A stretch of 64,000 nt of DNA from Veillonella atypica KON (GTDB taxonomy: Bacteria > Bacillota > Negativicutes > Veillonellales > Veillonellaceae). Of the stretch, positions 30,362 to 39,536 are shown piece after piece. Under the pieces are notes generated by a model. It saw only the letters and a program-made list of their open reading frames with translations, was not told the origin of the DNA and did no database searches. The first letter of the stretch is position 1, and the number at the start of each line of letters is the position of its first letter. The DNA lies in NCBI RefSeq assembly GCF_002959915.1, contig NZ_PPDE01000008.1, positions 496,001-560,000 on the forward strand. The letters run 5' to 3'. The translations under genes were made by a program, and so were the position numbers.

Positions 30362-30417
30362 GATAAACTCCTTTCTCACCTGTGAAAGTACGAACTCGTA
30401 CAATTTATATCTTACCA

Positions 30418-30446
30418 TACGTATTCATTAAGTTCTATGTTATAAT
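30418..30446 (+). promoter_or_regulatory. Promoter of the DUF896 gene
   Basis: Plus-strand TATAAT (30441-30446) preceded by TGT, an extended -10. The -35 is poor. It is the only promoter on the plus strand serving a confident gene in the window. Confidence 0.55.
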
Positions 30447-30455
30447 AAATTATGT

Positions 30456-30472
30456 TATTCTAATATAGAATA
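30456..30472. promoter_or_regulatory. Palindrome at the DUF896 transcription start
   Basis: A perfect inverted repeat TATTCTA-ATA-TAGAATA located about 10 bp after the -10 box and just before AGGAGG. The position fits a repressor operator; the regulator is unknown. Confidence 0.45.
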
Positions 30473-30484
30473 CAGGAGGCAATT

Positions 30485-30754
30485 ATGACCAATATTAACG
30501 ATACATTAAAACGTATAAATGAACTAGCAGCTAAGAAAAAATCAGGTCAAGAACTAACACCTGAAGAATTAGCCGAAAAGAAAGAGCTATATAACATCTA
30601 TTTAGGCTTTATTAAAGGACAAATCACAGATACCTTAGATCGCGTTGAATTTGTTGATCCTAAAACAGGTGAACGAACAGCACCTAAAAAAGCGCTTGAA
30701 AACTTAGCGTTAGAGGCAGATAAAGAAATTAAAGAACGTAAGGACATTCACTAA
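30485..30754 (+). CDS. DUF896 (YnzC-family) small protein
   Basis: 89 residues, the only confident plus-strand gene here. The family core DTLKRINELAAKKK, LTPEELAEK, and LYNIYLGFIKGQITDTLDRV is plain. The N-terminal part forms two helices. Function is unknown; in Bacillus subtilis the homologue YnzC lies in the SOS-controlled yneA operon. It diverges from the repair gene nth. AGGAGG precedes the ATG and a shared terminator follows. Confidence 0.93.
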   Translation: MTNINDTLKRINELAAKKKSGQELTPEELAEKKELYNIYLGFIKGQITDTLDRVEFVDPKTGERTAPKKALENLALEADKEIKERKDIH

Positions 30755-30758
30755 CACT

Positions 30759-30788
30759 AAAAGGCACTTCAAATTGAAGTGCCTTTTT
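30759..30788. terminator. Bidirectional terminator between DUF896 and aminotransferase genes
   Basis: A perfect 14-bp stem (arms 30759-30772 and 30774-30787) with A-run before and T-run after. It lies between converging genes and serves both. Confidence 0.9.
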
Positions 30789-30800
30789 AAATTCATTTCT

Positions 30801-32048
30801 TTATAATTTGCCTAATCGTTTCATTGCATCATAGATTTTTCCAGCTAATCCCTTCATTTGGAATTTAGGAATACCACATGCAGCGATACGAATACCATTG
30901 CCTAAGGCAATGCAATAAATATGTTCTTTTTTTAGTTCTTCACAAATAGCGGTACCAGAATCAGTTGGTATAGTAATAAAGAAACCACCTCGATATGGCA
31001 ACATAGGTAAGCCCACTTGTGCTGCCTCTTGTTTAAAGATATCTGCACGATCGCGAATCAATTGATAATAACAATTACGTTCGTCCTCATAAGCCTTAAA
31101 TTTATCAGGGTCAGAAACGATATTCGCCATAGCGCGCATTGCTGGACGACAAATATTAGACCAGGTTGCACGACTAGTCGATTTATTCACTTCTAAGAAT
31201 TCATCGGCGATTTCTTCATCAGAAGAAATACCAATCATAGCGCCAACACGTTGACCATACATTGTAAAGCCCTTAGATAAGCTATAACATACACAAACTA
31301 GGATTTCCTTTGGTAAGTGCCCCATCTTTTTAAAGAATGCGCGGACTTCTTCTTTTTCACCAGAATAATCCAAATAAGCCACATCGATACCAATGATGAC
31401 GTTATTGCGACCAATAGCAACTAATTCTTTCAAGAAACTAAGAATAGAATCCCAGTCCTTATCCTCTACAGAATATCCTGTAGGATTATTACCTGGTGTA
31501 TTAAATAAGATAACAACATTTGTTTGTTTAGCAGCTAATTCCTTAACACGATGTTGGAATGCATCATGATTAAAGTTATTATGTTCATCAAATAAAGAGT
31601 ATGTAACAAGTGTACGTCCATTATCACTACAAATAATACGATATGCACCCCAGTACCAATCTGCAGTTAATACTTCATCACCAGGTTCAGTATAGTTATG
31701 TACCAAATGATGAATACCGCCTGTACCACCAGTGGTTGCGATGCTACGAATAAAGCCGTCAGGACGAGAATCACCAAAGCATTCTTTTTCAGCACATTCC
31801 AAATATTGTGGAATCCCTGCAATAGGGGCATATCCAATATGTTCGGTGTCAGATAAATTTAAATATTCTTCTTTTACAGTTTTTAAGAATACTAAATTAC
31901 CTTCTTCATCATAAATAGCACCCAAAGTACCATTTACTACATTTTCACGACCATTTAATTTTGTATCTTCCGCCGCCTGTCCTGCAGTTACAAAGATTAC
32001 ATCTTTTAATTTTTTTCCTCTTGCGTGTTTCGCTGCTACACTTGTCAT
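30801..32048 (-). CDS. Class I/II PLP-dependent aminotransferase
   Basis: About 415 residues. The PLP lysine is in CYSLSKGFTMYGQRVG; NTPGNNPTGYSVED and GIDVAYLDYS provide the asparagine, aspartate and tyrosine that hold PLP, and a C-terminal Arg region (NGIRIAACGIP) binds the substrate carboxylate. It resembles the aspartate/aromatic group, but the substrate is not settled. The start is either ATG at 32048 or the ATG at 32060. It is a single-gene unit with its own promoter and terminator. Confidence 0.85.
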   Translation of the reverse strand: MTSVAAKHARGKKLKDVIFVTAGQAAEDTKLNGRENVVNGTLGAIYDEEGNLVFLKTVKEEYLNLSDTEHIGYAPIAGIPQYLECAEKECFGDSRPDGFIRSIATTGGTGGIHHLVHNYTEPGDEVLTADWYWGAYRIICSDNGRTLVTYSLFDEHNNFNHDAFQHRVKELAAKQTNVVILFNTPGNNPTGYSVEDKDWDSILSFLKELVAIGRNNVIIGIDVAYLDYSGEKEEVRAFFKKMGHLPKEILVCVCYSLSKGFTMYGQRVGAMIGISSDEEIADEFLEVNKSTSRATWSNICRPAMRAMANIVSDPDKFKAYEDERNCYYQLIRDRADIFKQEAAQVGLPMLPYRGGFFITIPTDSGTAICEELKKEHIYCIALGNGIRIAACGIPKFQMKGLAGKIYDAMKRLGKL

Positions 32049-32088
32049 CGCATACACCATCCTAACTAAAAAGAACTATTACATCAAT

Positions 32089-32117
32089 ATCATACCTAAA
32101 GTTAAGCATTTATACAA
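32089..32117 (-). promoter_or_regulatory. Promoter of the aminotransferase gene
   Basis: Minus-strand -35 TTGTAT (32112-32117), 17-bp spacer, -10 TATGAT (32089-32094). Confidence 0.65.
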
Positions 32118-32157
32118 TGAGTATTCATGAAAAATATTGTATACATGAGTGAATACA
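32118..32157. promoter_or_regulatory. Repeated ATGAGT-type boxes upstream of the aminotransferase promoter
   Basis: Directly before the -35 box lie ATGAGTATTCATG and, 22 bp on, ATGAGTGAATAC. They read as two related half-palindromes. This could be an activator or repressor site; no known consensus fits fully. Confidence 0.35.
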
Positions 32158-32186
32158 AAAAACCACCCATCAAAGATGAGTGGTTT
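32155..32186 (-). terminator. Terminator of the outer-membrane protein gene
   Basis: A 12-bp stem with one mismatch (32160-32171 and 32175-32186, AAA loop in plus orientation) followed by six Ts on the minus strand, 18 bp after the stop. Confidence 0.85.
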
Positions 32187-32204
32187 CAATTGCATATATG
32201 ACGA

Positions 32205-32777
32205 TTAGAATGTATAACCTACACCAGCATGTAAGCCTTTGGAAGTCTTGTCATTATCGTTTACGCTATATTTGTCATAACCATAATAAACATTCAAATC
32301 AATGTTAGGTTTAACTTCATATTGAGCACCTACTTGATAGGATTGTTTAATATCGTTGCCCCAACCAGCTTTAGCAAAGCCGTTAACTTTGTCAGTCAAA
32401 GGCACGTGACCAATTACACCAGCTTGAACACCTAACTCAGTGTCATGTGTACGGATAGCTGTACCAGCACCGTAAATATTTACATTTGGATGTACTTTGT
32501 AAACATAAGCCAATTGGTGATCTTTAATATCGCCATTTTTAGCATTTACTTTGTTATAAGAGTATTGAAGAGCAGATTTATTGCTTAAATCATGTTCTAA
32601 AGATACACCAAAGCCATCATTGTTAGTGCCACCGCTATTAGATACGCGTTGATTGAACGCATAATCAGCTTGAATTTTTGTGGAATTATCACTGATTTTA
32701 GTTACAGGCACGGATGCAGCGAATGCACTGCCAGTAATCACTGTTGCAGCTAAAGATAATAATACTAATTTTTTCAT
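32205..32777 (-). CDS. Small outer-membrane beta-barrel protein
   Basis: 190 residues. A clear signal peptide (MKKLVLLSLAATVITGSAFA, cleavage at about 20) is followed by alternating strands of 8-12 residues such as ALQYSYNKVN, HQLAYVYKV and QSYQVGAQYEV, ending in GVGYTF, the terminal-aromatic signal for outer-membrane insertion. Size suits an eight-stranded barrel. It supports a diderm cell. Function unknown. It follows ftsZ by 81 bp; a small hairpin lies immediately before its ribosome site. Confidence 0.85.
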   Translation of the reverse strand: MKKLVLLSLAATVITGSAFAASVPVTKISDNSTKIQADYAFNQRVSNSGGTNNDGFGVSLEHDLSNKSALQYSYNKVNAKNGDIKDHQLAYVYKVHPNVNIYGAGTAIRTHDTELGVQAGVIGHVPLTDKVNGFAKAGWGNDIKQSYQVGAQYEVKPNIDLNVYYGYDKYSVNDNDKTSKGLHAGVGYTF

Positions 32778-32792
32778 TTGTACCTCCTATAC

Positions 32793-32808
32793 ACACATAG
32801 ATATGTGT
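32793..32808 (-). other. Hairpin adjacent to the OMP ribosome site
   Basis: An ACACATA/TATGTGT inverted repeat with a 2-nt centre, ending four bases before the AGGAGG of the outer-membrane protein gene. It could modulate translation or mRNA stability. Confidence 0.4.
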
Positions 32809-32858
32809 CTTAATAAGTTACTTTTATTCTAATATTGTATAAGTATATATATTAAATA

Positions 32859-33902
32859 TTAGCGTTTCATGAATACAGGGATATCAGGGATGCTGCTTGT
32901 AGGAGCAGATGTGTTTGTTGCTGGACGTGCAGCAGTTGTTGTTTTACCGAATTCTGGAACATTCTTAGTACTGGAGTTAAAACCAGTTGCAACAACTGTA
33001 ACTTGAACGCTATCGCCTAAGCTTTCATCAATAACAGAACCGAAGATGATATTTGCATCAGGATCTGCTGCATCAGAAATAATTTCAGCTGCTTCGTTAA
33101 TTTCGAACAAGCTCAAGTTTGCACTACCGGAAATATTAAGCAAGATGCCTTTAGCACCATCGATGGAAGTTTCCAACAATGGGCTGTTGATAGCCATCTT
33201 AGCAGCGTCTGCAGCGCGGTTTTCACCAGTAGCTAAACCAATACCCATCAAAGCTTCGCCTTGTTCAGTCATGATAGTCTTAACGTCTGCAAAGTCAAGG
33301 TTGATTAAACCAGGAATTTGGATCAAATCGGAAATGCCTTTGATACCTTGGCGAAGAACATCATCAGCTTTACCAAATGCATCAGACAAGGAGCATTTTT
33401 TATCTACAACTTGTAACAATTTGTCATTAGGAATAACGATAATTGTATCAACTTTTTGAGTCAAGAATTCAATGCCTTTTTCTGCTGCAGCACGACGACG
33501 TTTACCTTCAAATGCAAAAGGTTTTGTTACAACGCCTACAGTCAATGCACCTACTTCTTTAGCGCATTCAGCAACTACAGGAGCAGCACCAGTACCTGTA
33601 CCACCACCCATACCAGCAGTTACGAATACCATATCAGCACCTTCAAGAGCTTTGATGATATCTTCGCGACTTTCTTGAGCAGCTGCTTCACCGATTTGTG
33701 GGTTAGCACCAGCACCAAGACCTTTAGTAACTTTTTCACCGATTTGAATAGTTACATCAGCCTTGGACAATTCAAGTACTTGGCTTTCAGTGTTAACGGA
33801 TAAGAATTGAACCCCATTTAGTTCACTTTCAACCATGCGGTTAACAGCGTTATTACCGCCACCACCGACACCGATAACTTTAATATTTGCAAAATCAGAC
33901 AT
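32859..33902 (-). CDS. ftsZ: Cell division protein FtsZ
   Basis: 347 residues. The tubulin signature [22 protein letters not shown] at the N-terminus and [11 protein letters not shown] with the catalytic T7-loop aspartate are intact. A short linker leads to the C-terminal peptide [11 protein letters not shown], which binds FtsA/SepF-like partners; the usual version is DIPxFLR. It forms the Z-ring. ftsA is not next to it. Confidence 0.98.
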   Translation of the reverse strand: MSDFANIKVIGVGGGGNNAVNRMVESELNGVQFLSVNTESQVLELSKADVTIQIGEKVTKGLGAGANPQIGEAAAQESREDIIKALEGADMVFVTAGMGGGTGTGAAPVVAECAKEVGALTVGVVTKPFAFEGKRRRAAAEKGIEFLTQKVDTIIVIPNDKLLQVVDKKCSLSDAFGKADDVLRQGIKGISDLIQIPGLINLDFADVKTIMTEQGEALMGIGLATGENRAADAAKMAINSPLLETSIDGAKGILLNISGSANLSLFEINEAAEIISDAADPDANIIFGSVIDESLGDSVQVTVVATGFNSSTKNVPEFGKTTTAARPATNTSAPTSSIPDIPVFMKR

Positions 33903-33975
33903 CGAACTTCCTCCTCTTATCGTTATCTATTTCTGTCAATATAAATACGAATACATCTATTTATATACTGAGTTA

Positions 33976-33981
33976 ATTATA
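33976..33981 (-). promoter_or_regulatory. Probable ftsZ promoter (-10)
   Basis: TATAAT on the minus strand preceded by TGT (extended -10), 74 bp before the ftsZ start. No good -35. Confidence 0.5.
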
Positions 33982-34048
33982 ACAATTACATTTATTTTAC
34001 ACTAAAATTTAAAAACTTTCCACTACAACTATAATCGAATCTTGATAA

Positions 34049-34393
34049 TTAGAAACGTTTAGTCATAATGTTCTTTCGAATAGCAGCTAAATTAATAAAA
34101 ACCCGTAACCCAAAACCAATCAAGGCAACGTAGTATAAATTAATCCCAATTAAGTCGCCAATATATACTAATACAACAGCAAGTATTACATTGGAGAAGA
34201 ATCCACTGATAAAATTACTTAAATCAAATAGTCTCTCTAATGCGGCACGACTGCCACCAAATACCGCATCTAATGCAGCTAGCACAGCTACAGAAGTATA
34301 ATTAGCATAGCTTGCTGGAATATGTAATGGTGTAAACCATCCTACAACAACACCTACTATGAGTCCAATGATAGCAAAGATATAAATATTCAT
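34049..34393 (-). CDS. sbp: Small basic protein family membrane protein (DUF1290)
   Basis: 114 residues with about four hydrophobic segments, beginning MNIYIFAIIGLIVGVVVGW and containing AVFGGSRAALE, both typical of Sbp/YlxX proteins found beside DUF881 genes in Firmicute division clusters. Function unknown; probably linked to septal membrane events. Starts with a 4-bp ATGA-type overlap with the DUF881 gene. Confidence 0.85.
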   Translation of the reverse strand: MNIYIFAIIGLIVGVVVGWFTPLHIPASYANYTSVAVLAALDAVFGGSRAALERLFDLSNFISGFFSNVILAVVLVYIGDLIGINLYYVALIGFGLRVFINLAAIRKNIMTKRF

Positions 34394-35082
34394 TCTTTAC
34401 CTCCTAACTCATTTGATTGTAAATGCTCTTCTCTATAAGAACCGGTAAATGCCGGAATGGCAATGGATGGCTCCTCTTTTATGGTCACCTTAATGCCCCA
34501 ATGTTTTAAAGAGTCTACAATACCTCCACGCATAGTGAGGGCTGAATTCAATGTTTTAGGATCCCCTATGGCCTTAACTGTAAATGGAGCGCCATACACC
34601 TTACCATTCACGGTAATCGTAGGACCTGAACAACGGATTTCAGATGTACCAATCAAACGTTGATCATTGATTGCCAATGCTTCAGCACCACCAGCTCGTA
34701 ATTCATTGACGATACGTAAAATATCTTCATCATGAATTACATATAGGTTAGGATTTTCGCCCCCTTGAATTGGTTTAGTACTATCTTCTATCAGAACGGT
34801 TACACCAGGTCCTTTGACATTAGTCAATGCGGCTTTGCGAAGTAATGTTTCATCTGCACTGGAACCAGAACCACTGGCTTTTAATTGCTCAATTTGCTTT
34901 AGTAAAGCATCCTTTTCATGTTCTGCATCTTTTAACTGAGCCACCAAATCACCAGTTCGTTGTAGCCGTATATTCTCTTGAATATTATCTTGTGTCATCT
35001 TGTACTGAGTAATCACCATAAATCCCAATACAAAGCTGACAAGACCAATAGCCCATCGTTCGTGTTTCACAACATCATCCAC
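34390..35082 (-). CDS. DUF881 protein (YlxW-like)
   Basis: 230 residues: one N-terminal membrane helix (about 12-27), a coiled coil (about 32-68, RTGDLVAQLKDAEHEKDALL) and a C-terminal DUF881 domain with NELRAGGAEALAINDQRL and TVNGKVYGAPFTVKAIGDP. Located between ftsQ and sbp, its standard place in Firmicutes, it is presumed to act at the division site, but its role is unproven. Confidence 0.88.
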   Translation of the reverse strand: MDDVVKHERWAIGLVSFVLGFMVITQYKMTQDNIQENIRLQRTGDLVAQLKDAEHEKDALLKQIEQLKASGSGSSADETLLRKAALTNVKGPGVTVLIEDSTKPIQGGENPNLYVIHDEDILRIVNELRAGGAEALAINDQRLIGTSEIRCSGPTITVNGKVYGAPFTVKAIGDPKTLNSALTMRGGIVDSLKHWGIKVTIKEEPSIAIPAFTGSYREEHLQSNELGGKE

Positions 35083-35099
35083 CCTTTTTGTGCTTATAA

Positions 35100-36068
35100 T
35101 TAATCTTGTTTTGATTTTGATACATTAGCACTTTGTTTTGATGTATCTTTTTTCTCAGATTGGCTAGTGTCTGACTTAGATTTATTAGATTTTGGTTGCA
35201 CCGTTACCTTATCGGTTTTAATGAAAGGAGATGACGGATTAACATCTATATATTGAACATTACCTTGACTCTTAGGTAAATCTTTTAGCATAGACGCTGT
35301 TAAATCAGCTTTGCTTTTCAAATCTTCGCCATCGCCTAGTCGAATCTGTATACCTGATACGGTATACGCCATCATATTATTAGGATCACCAATATTAATT
35401 TCTGCAATTTGCTTAAATGTATCATCATCTAAAGCACGCAGATAATCAAGAGCCTGTACAATCGGCTTATCGGTAACCATATCACCTAGCAGTATATTAC
35501 CACCCTTAACACCAGAAATCATAGGCACCGTCGTGTCTTCAATGACACTATCAGATGCAATCACTTGCCCATTCTTATCCAAGGTTAAATACCCAAATTG
35601 AGCTGATATCACAGCAATAGCCTTACGCTCGACTACACGAACCACCATTGTTAACGGCAATTCGTAACCAATTTGAGCATCTTCAATACGAAGATCCTTT
35701 GATAATCGGTGTCGCAAGTTTTCTCTATTGATACGAAGTACATTGACTGGTTCCCCAATATCACCAGCAACCTCTACATCCTGTACAGTAACCTTATCAG
35801 ATCCAATAACTTTAATAGAACCAAGCGGAATAGGTAGATTAAATAAGCCTAACAACACTATGGCTACAACACCACCTATTTTTAGAAATTTCTTTCTAAC
35901 CTCCGCTTTCTCTTGTTTACGTTTACGAGCTAATTCACGCTCACTGTTATGTATTGAATCTCCATCATCCTTGTGGATTGGCTCAGTCTCAGGATGAAGA
36001 AAGTCGGGTCTATGATGCTCCGTATCTATCTGATTTGAGTTGGGTGGATGTTGCTTAAAATCATCCAT
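35100..36068 (-). CDS. ftsQ: Cell division protein FtsQ/DivIB
   Basis: 322 residues. A charged cytoplasmic N-terminus (about 70) is followed by a membrane helix (GGVVAIVLLGLFNLPIPLG), a POTRA domain starting SIKVIGSDKVTVQDV, a beta domain, and a Ser/Lys/Gln-rich tail of about 40 residues (SKSDTSQSEKKDTSK). The tail is longer than in most FtsQ proteins and low in complexity. It bridges FtsL and other division proteins in the periplasm. Confidence 0.88.
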   Translation of the reverse strand: MDDFKQHPPNSNQIDTEHHRPDFLHPETEPIHKDDGDSIHNSERELARKRKQEKAEVRKKFLKIGGVVAIVLLGLFNLPIPLGSIKVIGSDKVTVQDVEVAGDIGEPVNVLRINRENLRHRLSKDLRIEDAQIGYELPLTMVVRVVERKAIAVISAQFGYLTLDKNGQVIASDSVIEDTTVPMISGVKGGNILLGDMVTDKPIVQALDYLRALDDDTFKQIAEINIGDPNNMMAYTVSGIQIRLGDGEDLKSKADLTASMLKDLPKSQGNVQYIDVNPSSPFIKTDKVTVQPKSNKSKSDTSQSEKKDTSKQSANVSKSKQD

Positions 36069-36095
36069 AACTACTCTCCTTACATACTACAGCAT

Positions 36096-37028
36096 TTAAA
36101 ACTTCCCATAACCTGCTGTTAATAAGATTTTTTCACATAATTCAGGAAAATCTATGCCCACCTCTTTAGCGGCCTTTGGCACCAAAGAAGTAGCCGTCAT
36201 ACCTGGAATAGTATTGTATTCCAATACATACATATTATCTTTATCATCAGTCATGACATCAACGCGAATAGCCCCACTCGCTTGTACTTCACAATATACA
36301 AGTTCACCAATAGCTTGCATCTCTTTTGTCATATCTGCACTGATTGGAGCCGGTACTAAATAATCAGTAGCACCTGCTGTATATTTACTAGCATAATCAT
36401 ATTCACCAGAATGAGGTCTAATTTCGATAATAGCCAATGCCTTACCGTCTAATACAGAAACGGTAAATTCACGACCATTTAAATATTGTTCCACCACAAG
36501 AATTGGGTCATATGTAAGCGCCTCTGTAACAGCTTTAGCCAATTGATCTTCTTCTTTTACAATGGTAACGCCAATACTTGAACCTTGTGTTGCTGGTTTC
36601 AATACAACCGGCAAAGAGAATTTAGATTCAATATCTTTAATGATATCTTCTTTAGACTGTAGATTGCCATTGTAGGAAATAGATTCCGCCGTAGGAATGT
36701 GAGCGCCTTTGAACACATCTTTACTTACTTTTTTATTCATTCCTACAGAATGAGCCATGATACCGGATCCAGTATATGGGATTTCAGCCATCTCTAATGC
36801 ACCTTGCAAGGCACCATCTTCACCATAACGTCCGTGAATCGCATTAAATACAACATCGCCCTTAAGGTTTTCAATGTCTTGTAATACAGTACGAGGATTT
36901 AGTTCTAATGTGGAAACGTGATACCCCTTGCTAATCAAAGCCTCTGCGATAGCTGCGCCAGTTCTACGAGATACTTCAGCCTCAGCAGATGGACCACCCA
37001 TTAATACGATGATATGTTTATCTTTCAT
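36096..37028 (-). CDS. ddl: D-alanine--D-alanine ligase
   Basis: 310 residues, the DdlB type. ATP-grasp motifs HGRYGEDGALQGALE, KPATQGSSIGV, EFTVSVLDGKAL and LEYNTIPGMTATSL are intact. It makes the D-Ala-D-Ala dipeptide used by MurF. The Tyr/Phe position that sets D-Ala versus D-Lac specificity was not resolved by eye. It overlaps murC by 4 bp. Confidence 0.96.
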   Translation of the reverse strand: MKDKHIIVLMGGPSAEAEVSRRTGAAIAEALISKGYHVSTLELNPRTVLQDIENLKGDVVFNAIHGRYGEDGALQGALEMAEIPYTGSGIMAHSVGMNKKVSKDVFKGAHIPTAESISYNGNLQSKEDIIKDIESKFSLPVVLKPATQGSSIGVTIVKEEDQLAKAVTEALTYDPILVVEQYLNGREFTVSVLDGKALAIIEIRPHSGEYDYASKYTAGATDYLVPAPISADMTKEMQAIGELVYCEVQASGAIRVDVMTDDKDNMYVLEYNTIPGMTATSLVPKAAKEVGIDFPELCEKILLTAGYGKF

Positions 37029-38407
37029 TGTAAACCTTCTTCCAATAACGCTAATAACTTTGGACCATATTGATTAATCGAACCTGCCCCCATAGTAATA
37101 ACCAAATCATTTGGTCGTACCACCTTCGCAAGGACTGCTGGCAAATCATTTACATCTTCCACATAATTTACATGTTGATGCGTTACTTCACTAATAATAT
37201 TCGGAATTGTATGACCATCAATGCCGCTAATTGGATCTTCTCCAGAGCTATATATATCTGTCATATAAATTTCGTCTGCACTGGTGAAAGCCGTAGCAAA
37301 CTCGTCTTTCAATAAGGATGTACGAGAATAGCGATGAGGTTGGAACACACAGATAACACGATGTTTTTCTAATTCCTTAGCGGCTTTTAAAGTTGCTTTG
37401 ATTTCTGTTGGATGATGAGCATAATCATCGACTACCCATACACCAGCTACGTGGCCCTTTGTTTCAAAACGACGTTTAGCGCCGATAAATTTACCTAATG
37501 CTTTCACAATGGATGGAACCGGAACGTGACAACATTCGTGGGCCACAATAAAAGATGCTAAAGAATTTAGCACATTATGATTACCTGGCACACGTAAGGA
37601 CACTCTGCTCAATGTTTCACCTTTACGAACTACATCGTAAACTAAAGAACTATCTTCATAGTGGATATTTTTTGCTACATAATCATTAGACTCTTCTAAA
37701 CCATATGTGATAAATTGACGTTCCACTTTGCTCATAACATAACGAATGTTATCATTGTCGCCGCAAACAACTGCTTTACCATCAACAGGTAATGTTTCAA
37801 CGAATTGACAGAATGCATTCAATAGATTTTCCATCGTCTTATAATGATCCATATGATCATCTTCGATATTCGTAATAACAATCGTCTTAGGTCTTAATTT
37901 TAAGAATGAACCATCACTTTCATCGGCTTCAACAACAGAGTATTCACCCTTACCTAAACAACTACTCCCCTTGAGGTAATCAACTTCGCCACCGATAATA
38001 ACAGTTGGTTCCATTTGTCCTTCTACGAGAATTTGACCAATCATTGATGTAGTAGATGTTTTACCATGAGCACCGGCTACGGCAATACCATTCGTAACAT
38101 CCAATACCGCTTTTACAATGTCAGAACGATGTAAAATAGTGATACCTTGTTCCTTTGCTGCTACGATTTCCGGATTATCTTCACGAATAGCTGTGGAACG
38201 AACTACAGCATCTACACCTTGTACATAATCAGCATTATGACCGATATGAACGGTAGCCCCCATTTGTCTAAAACGTTCAATTACATCAGATTCTTTAACA
38301 TCAGAACCAGATACTTCATATCCTTTTTGAATTAAAATATTCGCAATAGCGCGCATACCAGATCCACCTATACCGATGAGATGAATCTTATGGATACCTT
38401 CTAACAT
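37025..38407 (-). CDS. murC: UDP-N-acetylmuramate--L-alanine ligase
   Basis: 460 residues. The N-terminal HLIGIGGSGMRAIANIL, ATP loop GAHGKTSTTSMIG and DDYAHHPTEI of MurC are all present. First amino-acid ligase of the cytoplasmic peptidoglycan pathway. AAGGAG precedes the ATG. It sits between murG and ddl. Confidence 0.97.
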   Translation of the reverse strand: MLEGIHKIHLIGIGGSGMRAIANILIQKGYEVSGSDVKESDVIERFRQMGATVHIGHNADYVQGVDAVVRSTAIREDNPEIVAAKEQGITILHRSDIVKAVLDVTNGIAVAGAHGKTSTTSMIGQILVEGQMEPTVIIGGEVDYLKGSSCLGKGEYSVVEADESDGSFLKLRPKTIVITNIEDDHMDHYKTMENLLNAFCQFVETLPVDGKAVVCGDNDNIRYVMSKVERQFITYGLEESNDYVAKNIHYEDSSLVYDVVRKGETLSRVSLRVPGNHNVLNSLASFIVAHECCHVPVPSIVKALGKFIGAKRRFETKGHVAGVWVVDDYAHHPTEIKATLKAAKELEKHRVICVFQPHRYSRTSLLKDEFATAFTSADEIYMTDIYSSGEDPISGIDGHTIPNIISEVTHQHVNYVEDVNDLPAVLAKVVRPNDLVITMGAGSINQYGPKLLALLEEGLQ

Positions 38408-38422
38408 AATTACTCTCCTTAA

Positions 38423-39532
38423 CTATTTCGCAATAGATAACGCTAATTCAGCAATATCATGAGCTGCATTCGGTTTCCCTAAACGCAACGCACTGGCCCC
38501 CATTTGAGCCAACAATTCACGATTTGCCATAAACATTTCGATTTCACCAATTAAATCATGGCTCGTCAAAACCTTATCTACAATCATATGCGCAGCCCCT
38601 TCTTGTACAAAAATGCGCGCATTATACGTTTGATGATCTTCTGCAGCATAAGGATATGGCACCAATATAGATGGAATACCACGTACTGCCAATTCAGCCA
38701 GTCCGATAGCACCAGATCTAAATACAGCCAAATCCGTAGCGGCTAGCGCCTTTGGCATATCATGTAAATATGGCAAAATCAACGATGATTCTCCCAAACC
38801 AGTACCATCGTCAATACCTAGTTGCTCTAATACAGTGTTATATTCCCCATTCCCTGTAATGTGCACCAACTTAATGCCCGATTTACCTTGAAAATATTTA
38901 TGTACATCTATCATAGCCGTATTAATCGTACGTGCCCCACGAGAACCACCAGCGATGAGGACTGTAAAAATATCATCAGACAGTCCAAAAAATTGGCGGC
39001 CTTCTGCACGAGAATCTACAAGTACATCAGGGCGCACTGGATTGCCCGTATATACGACACGTTTCGCCTTACCAAACGATTTGGCTGCTTCATTATAACC
39101 AACGGCGACTATATCAACAAAACGGCTCAAGATTTTATTCGTAATACCAGCAATAACATTTTGCTCTTGAATTAATGTAGGAATGTTGCGTAATGCTGCA
39201 GCCATTAAAATAGGACCACATACATAACCACCTGTGCCAATAACAACATCTGGTTTAAAGTCTGAAATAATTAAATTGGCCTTTATAAGAGAAAATGCCG
39301 TTTTCCCCATTGTTACCAACGTACCTAATGAAAGTTTCCGTTGCAGACCTTGTACAGGTAATGTAACAAAATCAATGTTCTCCTTCGGTACCAAATCAGC
39401 TTCTAAACCATGTTCTGTTCCCACATAGAGGACCTTAGCATCAGGTTGCTGTTTCATGATTTCCTTATATATCGTAATAGCCGGGTAAATATGACCACCC
39501 GTACCACCGCCAGAAATGATGATTCGTTTCAC
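38423..39532 (-). CDS. murG: MurG lipid II synthase
   Basis: 369 residues, GT-B fold. The UDP-GlcNAc transferase motifs SGGGTGGHIYPA and GTGGYVCGP, and GGSRGARTIN and RSGAIGLAEL in the C-domain, are clear. It adds GlcNAc to lipid I at the inner membrane face. The start codon is GTG. It follows murD by 4 bp; an ftsW gene that commonly lies between them is missing. Confidence 0.97.
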   Translation of the reverse strand: MKRIIISGGGTGGHIYPAITIYKEIMKQQPDAKVLYVGTEHGLEADLVPKENIDFVTLPVQGLQRKLSLGTLVTMGKTAFSLIKANLIISDFKPDVVIGTGGYVCGPILMAAALRNIPTLIQEQNVIAGITNKILSRFVDIVAVGYNEAAKSFGKAKRVVYTGNPVRPDVLVDSRAEGRQFFGLSDDIFTVLIAGGSRGARTINTAMIDVHKYFQGKSGIKLVHITGNGEYNTVLEQLGIDDGTGLGESSLILPYLHDMPKALAATDLAVFRSGAIGLAELAVRGIPSILVPYPYAAEDHQTYNARIFVQEGAAHMIVDKVLTSHDLIGEIEMFMANRELLAQMGASALRLGKPNAAHDIAELALSIAK

Positions 39533-39536
39533 GCCC

